Shown here piece by piece: positions 11,386 to 21,391 of a stretch of 64,000 nt of DNA. Source of the DNA: Styela clava (lineage: Eukaryota; Chordata; Ascidiacea; Stolidobranchia; Styelidae). Both the position numbers and the translations under genes were made by a program. The notes below the pieces were generated by a model. The model made no database searches, was not told where the DNA came from, and worked only from the letters and a program-made list of their open reading frames with translations. Position 1 is the stretch's first letter, and every line of letters starts with the position of its first letter. The stretch spans positions 5,478,151-5,542,150 of the forward strand of contig NC_135257.1 of the NCBI RefSeq assembly GCF_964204865.1, written 5' to 3'.

Positions 11386-13353
11386 TCATGGTAACTCTTC
11401 TTCATGATGATGTCTGCGATGCTTACGGTGCTTATGATGCCTCCTTTCTTTTTCATTATCTCTAGATCTAGTCTTTGGTTCTTTTTCTACCTCTGCTTGT
11501 TGTGGCTTTGATTTCTCACTTTTCTGCTGATTTGCTTCATCGTCTTCTCCGTCCTTTACAGTTTCCTCATCCTCTACATTACTAGATACCTTTTTTCTTT
11601 TTACAATTAAAAATAAACCCACAAGAGCTATAACTAAGAGGATAGAAAAAACGACTGAAAGTATGGTACCCATGCTACTACATTTCTTCGTTTCTACTGC
11701 ACTGTTAATTTTCTCCTCATTCGATCGTGACTGGATAAATCTAGCACTGCTTCTTAAACTTTGAACTTTAGCAGGAAGTAAGGTGGACACACTTTTCTTT
11801 AAACTAACTTCATGGAAGCTAGGGGTTGAAGTCACTAAAACAATGCTATAATACCAATCATGATTCAGAGCAAATTTTTTAGATTCATAATCATTACTAG
11901 GTGAACCATCATTACCTATATTACAACTACTAAGTGTGCTTTGATTAAGATATATATCAATATACTGTCCCTGTATATCTGATCGCTTCAGAGCTGCTGC
12001 AATGAAGTCTTTATTTAATTCGTTTGAACTTTCACTTGCTTGCTTCAATTGCTTTACTGAATATCCTGTACTTGTACTAGATAGCATTCGTTTTTCCGTT
12101 GGTCGCATTATCAGGAACAAACAACTGATTGGCCCATTCTTTTCTTTTGGAATAGTTAACCTTAATGAGTATTGTCCATTGGACATGATCATGAGACCTG
12201 GGCTTGGGATAAAGTCGGGGCCTGATGGTTCTGTTGTACATTCCCCCTCCGCTTCCACAGCTTTGCTGAACCTCCCACAACCTGCGGTCTGCACCGTCAC
12301 AGTGTATCGCCGATTTGACTCCACTTTGAAGGAATACTTCGTTTCAATCTCAATGTTAGCAACCATTTTATCAATATAAGCATCATCATCAGCGTCTAGG
12401 TCACTTGCATGATTTGATTTCACCACAATTTTAAAACCTGTATAATCTTCCTTCGGCATTTTTTCCGGAATCATCCACATGACTTGGCATTCTTTTCTAT
12501 CGGTATTGTACTGCATTTCAACATCTGTCGGACTTGTAGGTCCACCAAGAAAATAAACCTCTGGTATAACACTTTTCACTGGACCACAACAACAAACTGT
12601 CGTGCACATGCTGAGCTCAATTCTGTAATTTGTATATGGTTCAAGTCCATCCTTTAATTTAGTGGTTTTGGGAATACCCATTTCTCCTGCACGGACTCTA
12701 TAAATTAGCGGAGGATCATCAAGATGAGTATCAAGGTTAATCAGTCGGAAATTATAATTAAAACTTGAAGATAAAAAGCTATCAGAATTCCAAGTAATGC
12801 TAATAGAATCTGCACATTTTTCGTTGGTTTCGGGTTGTAGTGTCAAAGGCCGTTGTTTATTTTTCAAAGTACACAATGCATGACCTTTTTTGTTACAATA
12901 TTCTAAACTGATTTTAAATGGATCATCTTTCATCACACCTGCACACATTGGTGCTCTGTAGGCAATCTCTGCAGCCTCCTTCATTACCACCAATGCCTGT
13001 GCAGACCAGTCTCCAAAGAATCTGGTAGTTTCGTCATCATATCGAAATTGATCAGGTCGTTCTAATAACCCCAGCCAGTACAACTCGCTTTCTCCCAATT
13101 TATTATCACCATTGACGAAATTTGCAATAGCCAGTTTGGTACCTTCATCATAGAATTGTGCTAATTCCATCTTTGACTTTTGACATTTTTCTTTAGCCTC
13201 CTTACGAGGAACAAACGCTTCTTTAAGTGGATTGATAACTGCAGATTCTGACCCATAATAACCACCTGCCTTCATGTTGCAGGTATATGCAGGTTGCAGG
13301 TACTGAAGTGCAATCCATAATATCCCAATCATGCCTGTGATTTTAAAAGTCAT
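11386..13353 (-). CDS. Single-pass membrane protein with degenerate C-type lectin domain and FN3-like domains, 655 aa
   Basis: Probable cell-surface receptor or adhesion protein. The start at 13353 is chosen because it opens a hydrophobic signal peptide (residues 1-23); an in-frame ATG 21 codons upstream would spoil it. Residues about 45-162 resemble a C-type lectin fold (C57, WLGLL at 93-97, W116, C137, C153, C161) but lack EPN/QPD and WND calcium motifs. About 168-375 holds two FN3-like domains with IxxNxRYTVTV-like strands. About 385-540 contains NGPISCLFLIMRP, resembling the juxtamembrane ectodomain of receptor tyrosine phosphatases, yet no phosphatase follows. The membrane span is about 561-584. 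The 71-residue cytoplasmic tail is acidic, then basic, ending in a His/Arg cluster. The whole frame is one exon, unlike its split neighbours, so a retrocopy origin is possible. The ORF is certain, the domain calls moderate, the function unknown. Confidence 0.8.
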   Translation of the reverse strand: MTFKITGMIGILWIALQYLQPAYTCNMKAGGYYGSESAVINPLKEAFVPRKEAKEKCQKSKMELAQFYDEGTKLAIANFVNGDNKLGESELYWLGLLERPDQFRYDDETTRFFGDWSAQALVVMKEAAEIAYRAPMCAGVMKDDPFKISLEYCNKKGHALCTLKNKQRPLTLQPETNEKCADSISITWNSDSFLSSSFNYNFRLINLDTHLDDPPLIYRVRAGEMGIPKTTKLKDGLEPYTNYRIELSMCTTVCCCGPVKSVIPEVYFLGGPTSPTDVEMQYNTDRKECQVMWMIPEKMPKEDYTGFKIVVKSNHASDLDADDDAYIDKMVANIEIETKYSFKVESNRRYTVTVQTAGCGRFSKAVEAEGECTTEPSGPDFIPSPGLMIMSNGQYSLRLTIPKEKNGPISCLFLIMRPTEKRMLSSTSTGYSVKQLKQASESSNELNKDFIAAALKRSDIQGQYIDIYLNQSTLSSCNIGNDGSPSNDYESKKFALNHDWYYSIVLVTSTPSFHEVSLKKSVSTLLPAKVQSLRSSARFIQSRSNEEKINSAVETKKCSSMGTILSVVFSILLVIALVGLFLIVKRKKVSSNVEDEETVKDGEDDEANQQKSEKSKPQQAEVEKEPKTRSRDNEKERRHHKHRKHRRHHHEEELP

Positions 13354-13634
13354 TTCGCCAGTGCATTGAAAACAGAAGTCTAAATCAAAAATCTGATAAA
13401 AAAAAGGATAGTACATGCTAATTACATGATCTGATCAAGATTATCTGAGTGCACCAGCATATGAGACTTGGTGAGCTATTCGTTCGTTTATCAATATGCT
13501 TGTCAAATATGTGGGAAAAATTTATTGTGGGCCTGTAAATAATGGTTGACCTCTTCATGGGCTTCGTAAAACCAAGAGTTTGATAACTCCGGACCTAAGC
13601 CAAGTGATTACTAAATTAAGTATCAAAGTATTAT

Positions 13635-13900
13635 TTTATAAAATATACGCCACTATGACATCACAGTAACGTAATAACTAATAAGGCCCTCCAAACTTCA
13701 TTAACTGTCACCCAAGATGAGCAGACTATCACCCGAAATCGAGCAGACTACTTCTCTCATTTTTTATCGTACCGATCCTGATATACAAGAGATCGCTATC
13801 GTTCAGACGTTTGGTGAGTTTGTTATCGTTTGAGAAGATGCCATTTTGAGTGATCGTAGCTATCAGGCTATACTTTAACAAGCTCTTTGATGTAATGAAA
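13635..13900. repeat. Fragment of a MITE related to the 14.9-kb copy
   Basis: Aligns directly with 14,905-15,132. Shared blocks are gagatcgct, gatcgtagctat and tatactttaacaa, together with a tgacatcacagt motif near 13,658. This copy lacks a clear second inverted end. Confidence 0.45.
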
Positions 13901-14102
13901 AAATCTTTGGCTGACAGAGCCAGGTGGGGATTAGGAATAACATATGGCTGTGCCCTGTTAAATAGAAGCACTTACGTCGTTGAGTGAACATGTGTCAAGA
14001 AATCATATATTCAAACCAGCAAACTTAATAGAGCTAATGCTGCCAAATAATATGTGGTCATAATCTAATAAATACTACTGTACTAGCCTATAATATGATC
14101 AG

Positions 14103-14296
14103 TCAATCAAATTTATTCTGGTCCCTCTGGTATAAAACAAAACTAAATGGACAAATAAAATACAGAGGACCTGAAAGACGAGCATAACTCAAGAAATAGT
14201 TGAAACTTACAAGTACGCGCCCGTCTACCAAAACAGTTGAAGCTCACAATTAATAAATACACAAGATACAAAATCGAGCAATAACTTGGAAGTTGA
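14103..14296. repeat. Short interspersed repeat, copy 1 of a pair
   Basis: About 195 bp matching 31,681-31,879 in the same orientation. Shared landmarks in order are tttattytggtyctctgg, taaaacaa, acaaataaaatacagagg and gagcataac. No RNA polymerase III boxes were recognised. Confidence 0.5.
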
Positions 14297-14904
14297 AATT
14301 CGATTCAAGTTGGCCAGAGTTTCCAAATTCCAAGAATGTCCCGATATTGGTTCAATAAAACAAACACTCCATGCGTCTCACAAACGAGGGGCGTCTACCA
14401 TAAATGCAGATCTGTCATATCGTGCCATGCTTGTCTCATATATAATCTAAATTATTCGCAGCTGTCAAGTGCCCAAAATTGCCATTTTTTCTAAAAACTC
14501 TTGAATGCCACAGTAAATTATTTTTCCCAAGGAATTCAATGATGACGTTTTTAAATTGTGTTTATTGACAACTTCATTTTTTTTAATTTTTACCAACATT
14601 GAGGGGCACAATGTCAGAACCTCAAAACAGGGGTGTTTGTTCATCTGCAACGGAGGGAATTTCTGAAATGAGACAATGTCTCTGTAAAGTGTGCCGTACT
14701 ATAAGATGTGAAAACACTGATCAAAAAAAGAACAGGGCAACTTTTTTTTATAAATTTTGTGACCGTGATTATCATTATGTGCATTTTTAATGGAGAAACA
14801 TAGGGTCTCCTGAAGTACACGCCCGCATATACTTCTAGTTGACCTGGCTCAACAATTTTCTTATATGTCATCCCTAACCCCAACCTGTGTACGGCATTCG
14901 AAAA

Positions 14905-15132
14905 TCACATCACTGCGAAGTCACAGAGCCGTACTAAGCTCCTCCAAAGTATACGGATGGTCGCACAAACAATCATCTGAAATAGAGCAAGCTATTTCTC
15001 TTACATTCTCGTTTTAACGATACCGATAAGAGAGATCGCTGGCGTTACTGAGGTCATTATAGTTTATTTCGGACGATCGTAGCTATACTTTAGCAAACTT
15101 TATGACGCAATTGTGACGTCGCAGTGATGTAA
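14905..15132. mobile_element. MITE with about 20-bp terminal inverted repeats
   Basis: The left end acatcactgcgaagtcacag (14,907-14,926) is the inverted counterpart of ttgtgacgtcgcagtgatgt (15,111-15,130) with few mismatches. No open frame. A diverged fragment of the same family lies at about 13.64-13.90 kb. Confidence 0.65.
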
Positions 15133-15177
15133 TTTTTGGGTGACGTACTCAGGTGAGTCATATTATATGCACTAGAA

Positions 15178-15771
15178 CAGTGGTTCCCAACCGGTGGGAA
15201 GGATGTTGTAGGTGGAAAGTAGAATGCACCTCTAAAAATGTACGCACCCCAACACAATTATTAAATATTACACAATGTAAATCTCAATATATACCATGAA
15301 GCGGAAAAAGATTCCCATTCAATTAATCGAAACTTCAGTAAAAGATCATGTTGTTGGCCATAATATTCTAATCGTGCTATGTAACTCATTTTGATCTTTG
15401 GTCGGCCGATAACAACCTCAGAGACATGTTCATCATATAAACAAACAACAGCAGCAAAATTTATATTTACGGTGTAATGTAATGTAAATTCTGATGCGTT
15501 TTTTGTAGCGTTGAATTGTTTTATTCGATATATAACACAGATTTTCTTTACACGAATCGTCACTGTCTTGGAATGATACACAATACAGTGCAATGAATGT
15601 TCACACAGGGTTTCAATTACAACAATAATTACAAGCCTTTATTATAGAAAGTCTTGCCAATTATTATTGACACTTGACAGAAAAATTATTCTTTTTAAGT
15701 GAGTCCATATGTAATAGGAAATAAAAACTCGGCCTAAATCGGAAATTGAGATAAACGTCTGGGAATCCCTG
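15178..15771. mobile_element. hAT-type non-autonomous element with perfect 8-bp target duplication
   Basis: Begins CAGTGGTTCCCAACC and ends GGGAATCCCTG, imperfect inverted repeats of the hAT type. CACTAGAA flanks it directly at 15,170-15,177 and 15,772-15,779. The 594-bp interior has no transposase. Confidence 0.85.
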
Positions 15772-15797
15772 CACTAGAAGTACCAATAGCATGCAAG

Positions 15798-15940
15798 TAT
15801 TTATATAGCATGCAAAACCTTATCTAAGGTTTCGTTTGCTCCCCTGATTTCATAATCAGTTTTTATTTATTTGTTTTTTATCTGTCAAATGTATTGTTAT
15901 GCTGATTATGGAGTCGAAATAAACTTATACTTATAAGTGA
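15798..15940 (-). repeat. Inverted fragment of the 'tttatttcgactccataatcag' repeat family
   Basis: Reverse-orientation copy of the first part of the repeat at 16,003-16,366. It shares the gtcgaaataaactta and aaaccttatctaaggtt blocks. The two copies face each other and form a near-palindrome. Confidence 0.6.
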
Positions 15941-16002
15941 CAAGTGAGCAGCTTCTAGCACAAAACAATAGTCTGATAGTGCAAAAATAATATAAGTAGG
16001 CC

Positions 16003-16366
16003 TATAATATAAGTTTATTTCGACTCCATAATCAGCAATAGACGATAGAAAAATAGATAAAAACAAAAGTAAAAGTAACTGATTATAGAATCGGGAAAGC
16101 GAACAAAACCTAGAGTAAGGTTTGAAACATAAAGATTTTAGATGGAAAGGTATTGATAAAAGAAGTAGTACGTGTTCGCTCACCCAAAAGTAAAAAAAAA
16201 CTAATTAAGGCACGCACGCACACACACACACAATCATCGAGACATGATACTGTCGGAAGCGAAAAAAAGCGAGACTTAAAAGTAAAAAGGAAGGAAAATA
16301 TACAAACAAATAAAAAAAAAATGAATAAATTCTTTTGCCACACCAAATTAATAATTTTATGATTTC
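16003..16366 (+). repeat. Dispersed repeat with internal CA microsatellite
   Basis: Shares about 350 bp with 34,565-34,912. Landmarks in order are taagtttatttcgactcc, gagcgaacaaaacc, a (CA)n tract and tgccacaccaaattaataa. Size and dispersal suggest a SINE-like or MITE family. Confidence 0.6.
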
Positions 16367-16549
16367 CAAAATTGTGTCACGTTTCACACAGAAATATTCC
16401 TTACCGTATGCAGGGTTTCTCTAAATACCGGAACGGTACGGTAATATATAACATCTTCTGAAAGTCATTTGATATACCTGAACCTCCAGGCCATTTTCCA
16501 ATTAAAACAGCGTATGGGTGGAACAGTGGCAAAAATAGGTGTCTTTGAT

Positions 16550-16690
16550 GGCTGACGGACAACTCGACTACACGGACAACTCACCAGAGACAACTCGACT
16601 ACCTAGAGGCCTTGTGAGTTGTCCGTCTTTTGGCATTTTCTATGGTGGTGTTTTAGGTCTATAGAAATGCGTTTTTGATATTTTTAGTAA
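16550..16690 (+). repeat. Left terminal inverted repeat of the MULE-like shell
   Basis: Pairs with 30,415-30,544. It contains two tandem copies of cggacaactc, and its inner half, gcgtttttgatatttttag, matches the mirror sequence on the right almost exactly. Confidence 0.85.
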
Positions 16691-16956
16691 GCCAACTCAC
16701 CACCTGAGTAGTCTACCAGCCGACGGCTAGGTCCCATCTGCTGGGATACAACAATCGGGTTGGAGTTATGATGGGTGTCATGGGCCTGGTAGCAGTCCGG
16801 GTACTTCCACTCAAACGTTACGTCCTGTTTTTTTAATAGGCTGTACTGTTCCCTTGTCATTGCCACATCTGAATTATTAAAACACTTGCGATGAAACCAA
16901 TTTCGACAGACGTCACAGATGAGTCCCTCCTGTTTCATGGTAACGTTGTCGTCACA
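16684..16956 (-). pseudogene. Degenerate PHD-like zinc finger inside the MULE-like shell
   Basis: The frame opens after an upstream in-frame stop and ends at TAA at 16,684, inside the left inverted repeat. It shows CDVCRNWFHRKCF, the central C-x2-C-x4-H-x2-C of a PHD finger, and later EWKYPDC where PHD fingers have W-x-C-x2-C, so one ligand cysteine is a tyrosine. The first cysteine pair is incomplete. The internal ATG at 16,938 lies inside the finger and is not a credible start. It is probably the 3' remnant of a transposon-encoded protein and not a host reader. Confidence 0.6.
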
Positions 16957-17009
16957 TTTTTGGAGTAGTCATCTTGAATTCTTGCGTAGTTTTTGTGGAG
17001 TTAATATAC

Positions 17010-19980
17010 TAGGCCGCGAGCCGAGGCCCTGAAAAACGCCTAGAAAGTGAGTTTCGTAGCGCACATCAGGTAACTACCTGAAAATGATTTTAAAATGTTC
17101 CTTAAAAATTCAGTAACAAATATTGCCTTGTTCCCACTTCCAAAAGTTGCACGTTTTACGGAAAAGACGCTTTTACTACAAGAAATATGTGCTACGACCT
17201 GTCCTATATTCTCTACATTTTCGGCAATGAACAATGACTTCTGCATGACGTAACAATTGAATCGAATCAGCTGTTAGCGAGCGGATGAATATTAGTCATT
17301 ACTGCTCGACCTTGCGTTGAGTTGGGCAGCCTTTCCATAGCCCTGTTTAGTTATTATTAGTTAAGTTATGCTAAGACGTTGTTGAAAAATGTATAAGTAA
17401 GTTATTAAACACTTGTAGATCCTTACCACGGATATGGGCCGTGAGACGAAGCCTTGAAAACGCCCAGAAAATGAGTTTCGTAGCGCACATCTGATAACTA
17501 TATAAATTCTTCAGTTTTGTGTGAAAATGAACATACTGAACGCATTACAGCTTGTTCCACAATCCCGATGCGAAATTGAATATAAGAGGTTCCCGGAAAT
17601 TCAATAACCATAAGTTCACAACACATACATAAGAACTATGCAATTCGAGAGCCCTACAGCACACTAACACAAAAGTATTCCTGTAATGTTCTGCCTGACC
17701 AAAATCGGACTTCCTCAGTCAATCATAATTTATTAGGTAGATTACGAAAAATATGGCATACATGTAACCAACAACAAAAAATATTTTAATTGTGTGGCAG
17801 GAGTGGCGAGTGACCTCGGAAGCAGCGACACCAACAACGCTGATTCACATTAGCGAATAAATTTTATGTAATAACTACGAGCAATTTACAACAAGAACAG
17901 CATAAAAAGCTACATCCATTTTATAGAAGCTATCAAACGTATTTATTTTTAAGAAATGAAGTCACAAATTAACATTGTGAGCATGAAAACACAAATAAAT
18001 CAGTTATTTCTCACCTAGAAATTTACCGGAAAAGTCAAGAAAATTAAATGAATGAACAATATGTACATAACATAGTGAACAGAAATATTACAATTAGTCC
18101 TTTTTCAGTTTGTGTGGTTATGTATTTGAACAAAGGCAATATTATTTCTAGAAACAGGACTACGACACTAACAAATGTTCGAAAAAAAATTAAAATAAAT
18201 GATACTTATTAAATCAACTGCAATATCTAATTCACTTTCTTCTCAATTGTTTTCGAAATCCACTATCTCGAAAATCGACTTTTCCTCTATAAGTGTACTG
18301 TGATTTTGCAGTCAATACAAAAACAAAAATCTGTGCAATTTAAGTTGATTTTGGCCCACTTGCATAAATTATTTTAACTATTTTTCTTACACTTGCAGTT
18401 TGCCAACTCAAGAACTGATTTGAGGGCCACATGCTTCTTCAGTGAATCATTGTTGGGTATAATCCTTATGTTTGCCAGTGTTAAATAGACGTGCCCTGAT
18501 ATCTTTTACATTCTTCATATCCTCTTCATATAGTGAACAAACAAATTCCACAGCTTTATTTATTAATGCCTCGTTAACCTCAAAAGATCTTCATAGTTGA
18601 GAAAAAATAATTGAAAACCTCAATGAAGTCTCCAACATGAGTTTGATGGGCAGTTCCAATTGCAGAAAAGTGCTAAAGTATTTCAATATGAATAGCCCAT
18701 CTAAGCTGTTTGCAACTATTATGATTCTCATATACCTTTACGCTTCAAGACTTCTTATTTAATCCATTTTATAGCACTGATAGCAGCAGGGATTAGAGCC
18801 TGCGTTAGGTCGGATTGGTGGAACATTGCCGTCTTCTTTTGTAGTACAGTATCTAAAATGAAGAAGAAAATCATATTTGGAACAGCATGAGTGTAAAAAT
18901 ACCACTAAATACTAACTAATACCTTGAATACATAATGCATTTTATCTGATGTACTCAATGAGCGTATATATGCTCATTGCATGTACTACAGTCCAGCAGT
19001 GTTTGCATACCAGTATAGACTATATCTACACTAAATTTTGATATATCACAGTCTGAAGTGCCCTATGACAGTATGAGTATGGACTATAGGCCTAGACTAT
19101 ATTTTAAAACATCAACTGTCTGTCTACAACTTGATTTCTCACCTCTCAATCGTTTCCAATGCTACTTTCCTTTCCACTCCGGCATAACTTACCGTATCAT
19201 TGCTTCCCAGGTTCTTGTCGACTCTATGAATTTAGATTTAGACCAACCGACATTAGTACTGTAGTAAAATTGATTATTTTCTCCTCTTTCACACAACCGT
19301 GCATTACACTGTTACAGAAACAGCCATTAATTTCTATTTCCAAATATGCTGTGGCCTATATAGTAGTATAAGTCTGCTGAATAGTCAAGAAGAGTCATTA
19401 AATTAATCATAAACATTTCATGCAAGCCAGAAAATATCGTTGTTTGTGACATATTATTCTAGGTCTAGCCTTTCTTGGAGTTACCGCACCGTACCTATTT
19501 AACAAAGTCTTATGAGCTAGTGCTCAACTAAAATTGCTATTTATGGTAAGGATATACAAGTGTTTAATATCTTACTTATACTTTTCAATACCTCCTTAGA
19601 ATAACTGAACTACCGGTAATAATAACTGAAAAAAAAAAACTATGGAAAGGCTATTCAACGCAAAAGCGAGCAGTCGTAGTACACCTGATATTCATCCGAC
19701 CACTGGGGATTCACCTACAGCTGACTTATTTGATTGTCACGTCATGCAGAAGTCTGCGTTCATTGGCCCATGATACCGGAAAAGCAGAGAAAATAGGACA
19801 GATGGTAACACATATTTATTGTAGTAAAAGCGTCTTTTTCGTAAAACGTGCAACTTTTGTACGTGGGAACAAGGCAATAATTGTTACTAAATTTCTAAGG
19901 AACATTTTAAAATCATTTTCAGGTAGTTACCTTATGTGCGCTACGAAACTGAAAGATAAATGGCCTCGGCTCGCGGCCTA
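17010..19980. mobile_element. 3-kb foldback element with about 420-bp inverted arms
   Basis: The left arm 17,010-17,432 and right arm 19,542-19,980 are inverted copies. The outer ends are taggccgcgagccgaggcc and ggcctcggctcgcggccta. Further matches include tagtaaaagcgtctttt, aaaatcattttcaggtag, cgtcatgcagaagt and ttaaacacttgta. A third, direct partial copy of the arm start lies at 17,440-17,510 (tgagtttcgtagcgcacatc). The arms contain a frame resembling a small coding segment on each side, which is likely just the mirrored repeat. No transposase was identified. Confidence 0.7.
18395..18800 (-). pseudogene. Broken coding-like remnant, unidentified
   Basis: Read on the minus strand, two frames give coding-like peptide separated by a frameshift: one with EFVCSLYEED and VKDIRARLF, the other with LKKHVALKSVLELANCK ending at a stop. 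It lies in the middle of the foldback element and is probably a decayed transposon ORF. No family is assigned. Confidence 0.3.
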
Positions 19981-20312
19981 TACCGTTAGTCGTCCTCGTT
20001 TCAGTATAAAACTGTGATGAAAACGACCTCGGCAGCCCGGCGATAATGAGGCTTTAAACTCGGCGATAACCGAGCAGTAATCTCGGCGCGCGGCTTCATT
20101 ATCACCGATCTGGTACCTTATCTAATCTCCGTGCATGAATATCACTTCACTCAGGCCATCATGAAGAATGTGCGTCACAATAATTTGGCTCGCCTATACG
20201 ACAAGTGAATATTTAACCGTATTTATATATGTCTTTGTACATCTTTCAAAATAGCTTATAGTCTAACTTAAATAGTAAACATCACTGACGATTTACAATC
20301 TACATCAGCGAT

Positions 20313-21278
20313 ATGTCGAACTCCAAAACTGACATGGCTGCTTTCAACTACATCGAAAAGCCGAAGCCGAAACCTCGTCTAAGCAGAAGCCTACCAGACC
20401 CTGGCCTCTCCCCAATAGGTCCTGTTTCATATCAACAAGAGGGACCTAATTTTCAAAAAAACCTACAGGAAGCAATCCAGAGACAAATAGAAAGCCAACT
20501 ACCATCTCTAATCACCAAGTACCTTGCTGAGAACTTCAATACAGCAAATCTTACTTCGGAATACATACCCCTAAGCCCAGGCCTTAAAGAATGTATGGAA
20601 GACCAAATCCAATCTTTAAAGGAAATAAAAGAGGACATTGCCTTAATCAAGGAAACCCAGAATTTTCAGTCGGATATGTTCGATAAATTATCCGCAAAGC
20701 AGAAATTTATGGAAGGAAAAATTATAAACTGTGACAAAAGAATAAGAGAATTAGAAGATTTGGTTTATGATCTTGAGGAAGATCTGTATTATGCCACAGA
20801 AAAAATGGAGGAACAGGAAAGGCGCTCTCGACTCGACAATCTAGAGTTTCATGGTCTTGCCCCAACTGTGAATGAGGACACAGATAAACTAATAATGGAA
20901 ATAGGAAAACTGATTCATGTAGATATCAAACCATCTGATATCTCAGTTACACATCGCAGTCCCACTCACAACTCTAATATCCACAAGCCAATAATCGCCA
21001 AGTTCACTAACAGAAAAATCCGAAGCAAAATTCTTAAAAATCGCAACCTCATAAGAACTGCTTCCAACAAATCACCTTTAACCAATTTATCAAAAGCTTT
21101 TATTGTGGAAAACTTAACAGAAAAAAATGAAAACCTGTTCTATCAAGCTAAGATCCTGAAAAAACGATGTGGGTACGCCTTTCTTTGGACTTCCAATGGG
21201 CGAGTGTTGGTGAAAAAAAACAAGGATACCAATACCCTGTCGATATCAGATGAAGAAGATCTGCAAAAAATCAGATAA
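20313..21278 (+). CDS. LINE ORF1 protein, 321 aa
   Basis: Nucleic-acid-binding ORF1 of a non-LTR retrotransposon. A Pro-rich N-terminus is followed by a predicted coiled coil (about residues 90-175, rich in Glu/Lys/Leu heptads). The globular part starts ERRSRLDNLEFHGL and contains FTNRKIRSKIL, the usual layout of LINE ORF1 proteins with a C-terminal RNA-binding fold. The frame is complete and uninterrupted. ORF2 follows 114 nt later on the same strand, which supports an ORF1/ORF2 LINE rather than a host gene. Confidence 0.85.
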   Translation: MSNSKTDMAAFNYIEKPKPKPRLSRSLPDPGLSPIGPVSYQQEGPNFQKNLQEAIQRQIESQLPSLITKYLAENFNTANLTSEYIPLSPGLKECMEDQIQSLKEIKEDIALIKETQNFQSDMFDKLSAKQKFMEGKIINCDKRIRELEDLVYDLEEDLYYATEKMEEQERRSRLDNLEFHGLAPTVNEDTDKLIMEIGKLIHVDIKPSDISVTHRSPTHNSNIHKPIIAKFTNRKIRSKILKNRNLIRTASNKSPLTNLSKAFIVENLTEKNENLFYQAKILKKRCGYAFLWTSNGRVLVKKNKDTNTLSISDEEDLQKIR

Positions 21279-21391
21279 GTTGATTAATTGTAATTCCCAC
21301 TGTAATTTTCTATCTATTGTTATTTTAAATCTAACTCTATTGTTGCTATTAGGCCCCACTTTCAATGTAAGCCCTTTATTAACAAGTTTCT

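Noticed and set aside
12002..12379. 125-codon plus-strand frame
   Set aside because: Lies entirely opposite the lectin/FN3 gene and has no domain; it is a complementary-strand shadow.
17040..20017. Mirrored small frames at 17,040-17,246 (minus) and 19,730-20,017 (plus) as a conserved protein
   Set aside because: They are the two arms of one inverted repeat and show no recognised domain; similarity reflects the DNA arms.
20313..21278. Coiled-coil ORF as a host gene
   Set aside because: It is followed at once by an endonuclease-RT ORF on the same strand and has the typical ORF1 layout.
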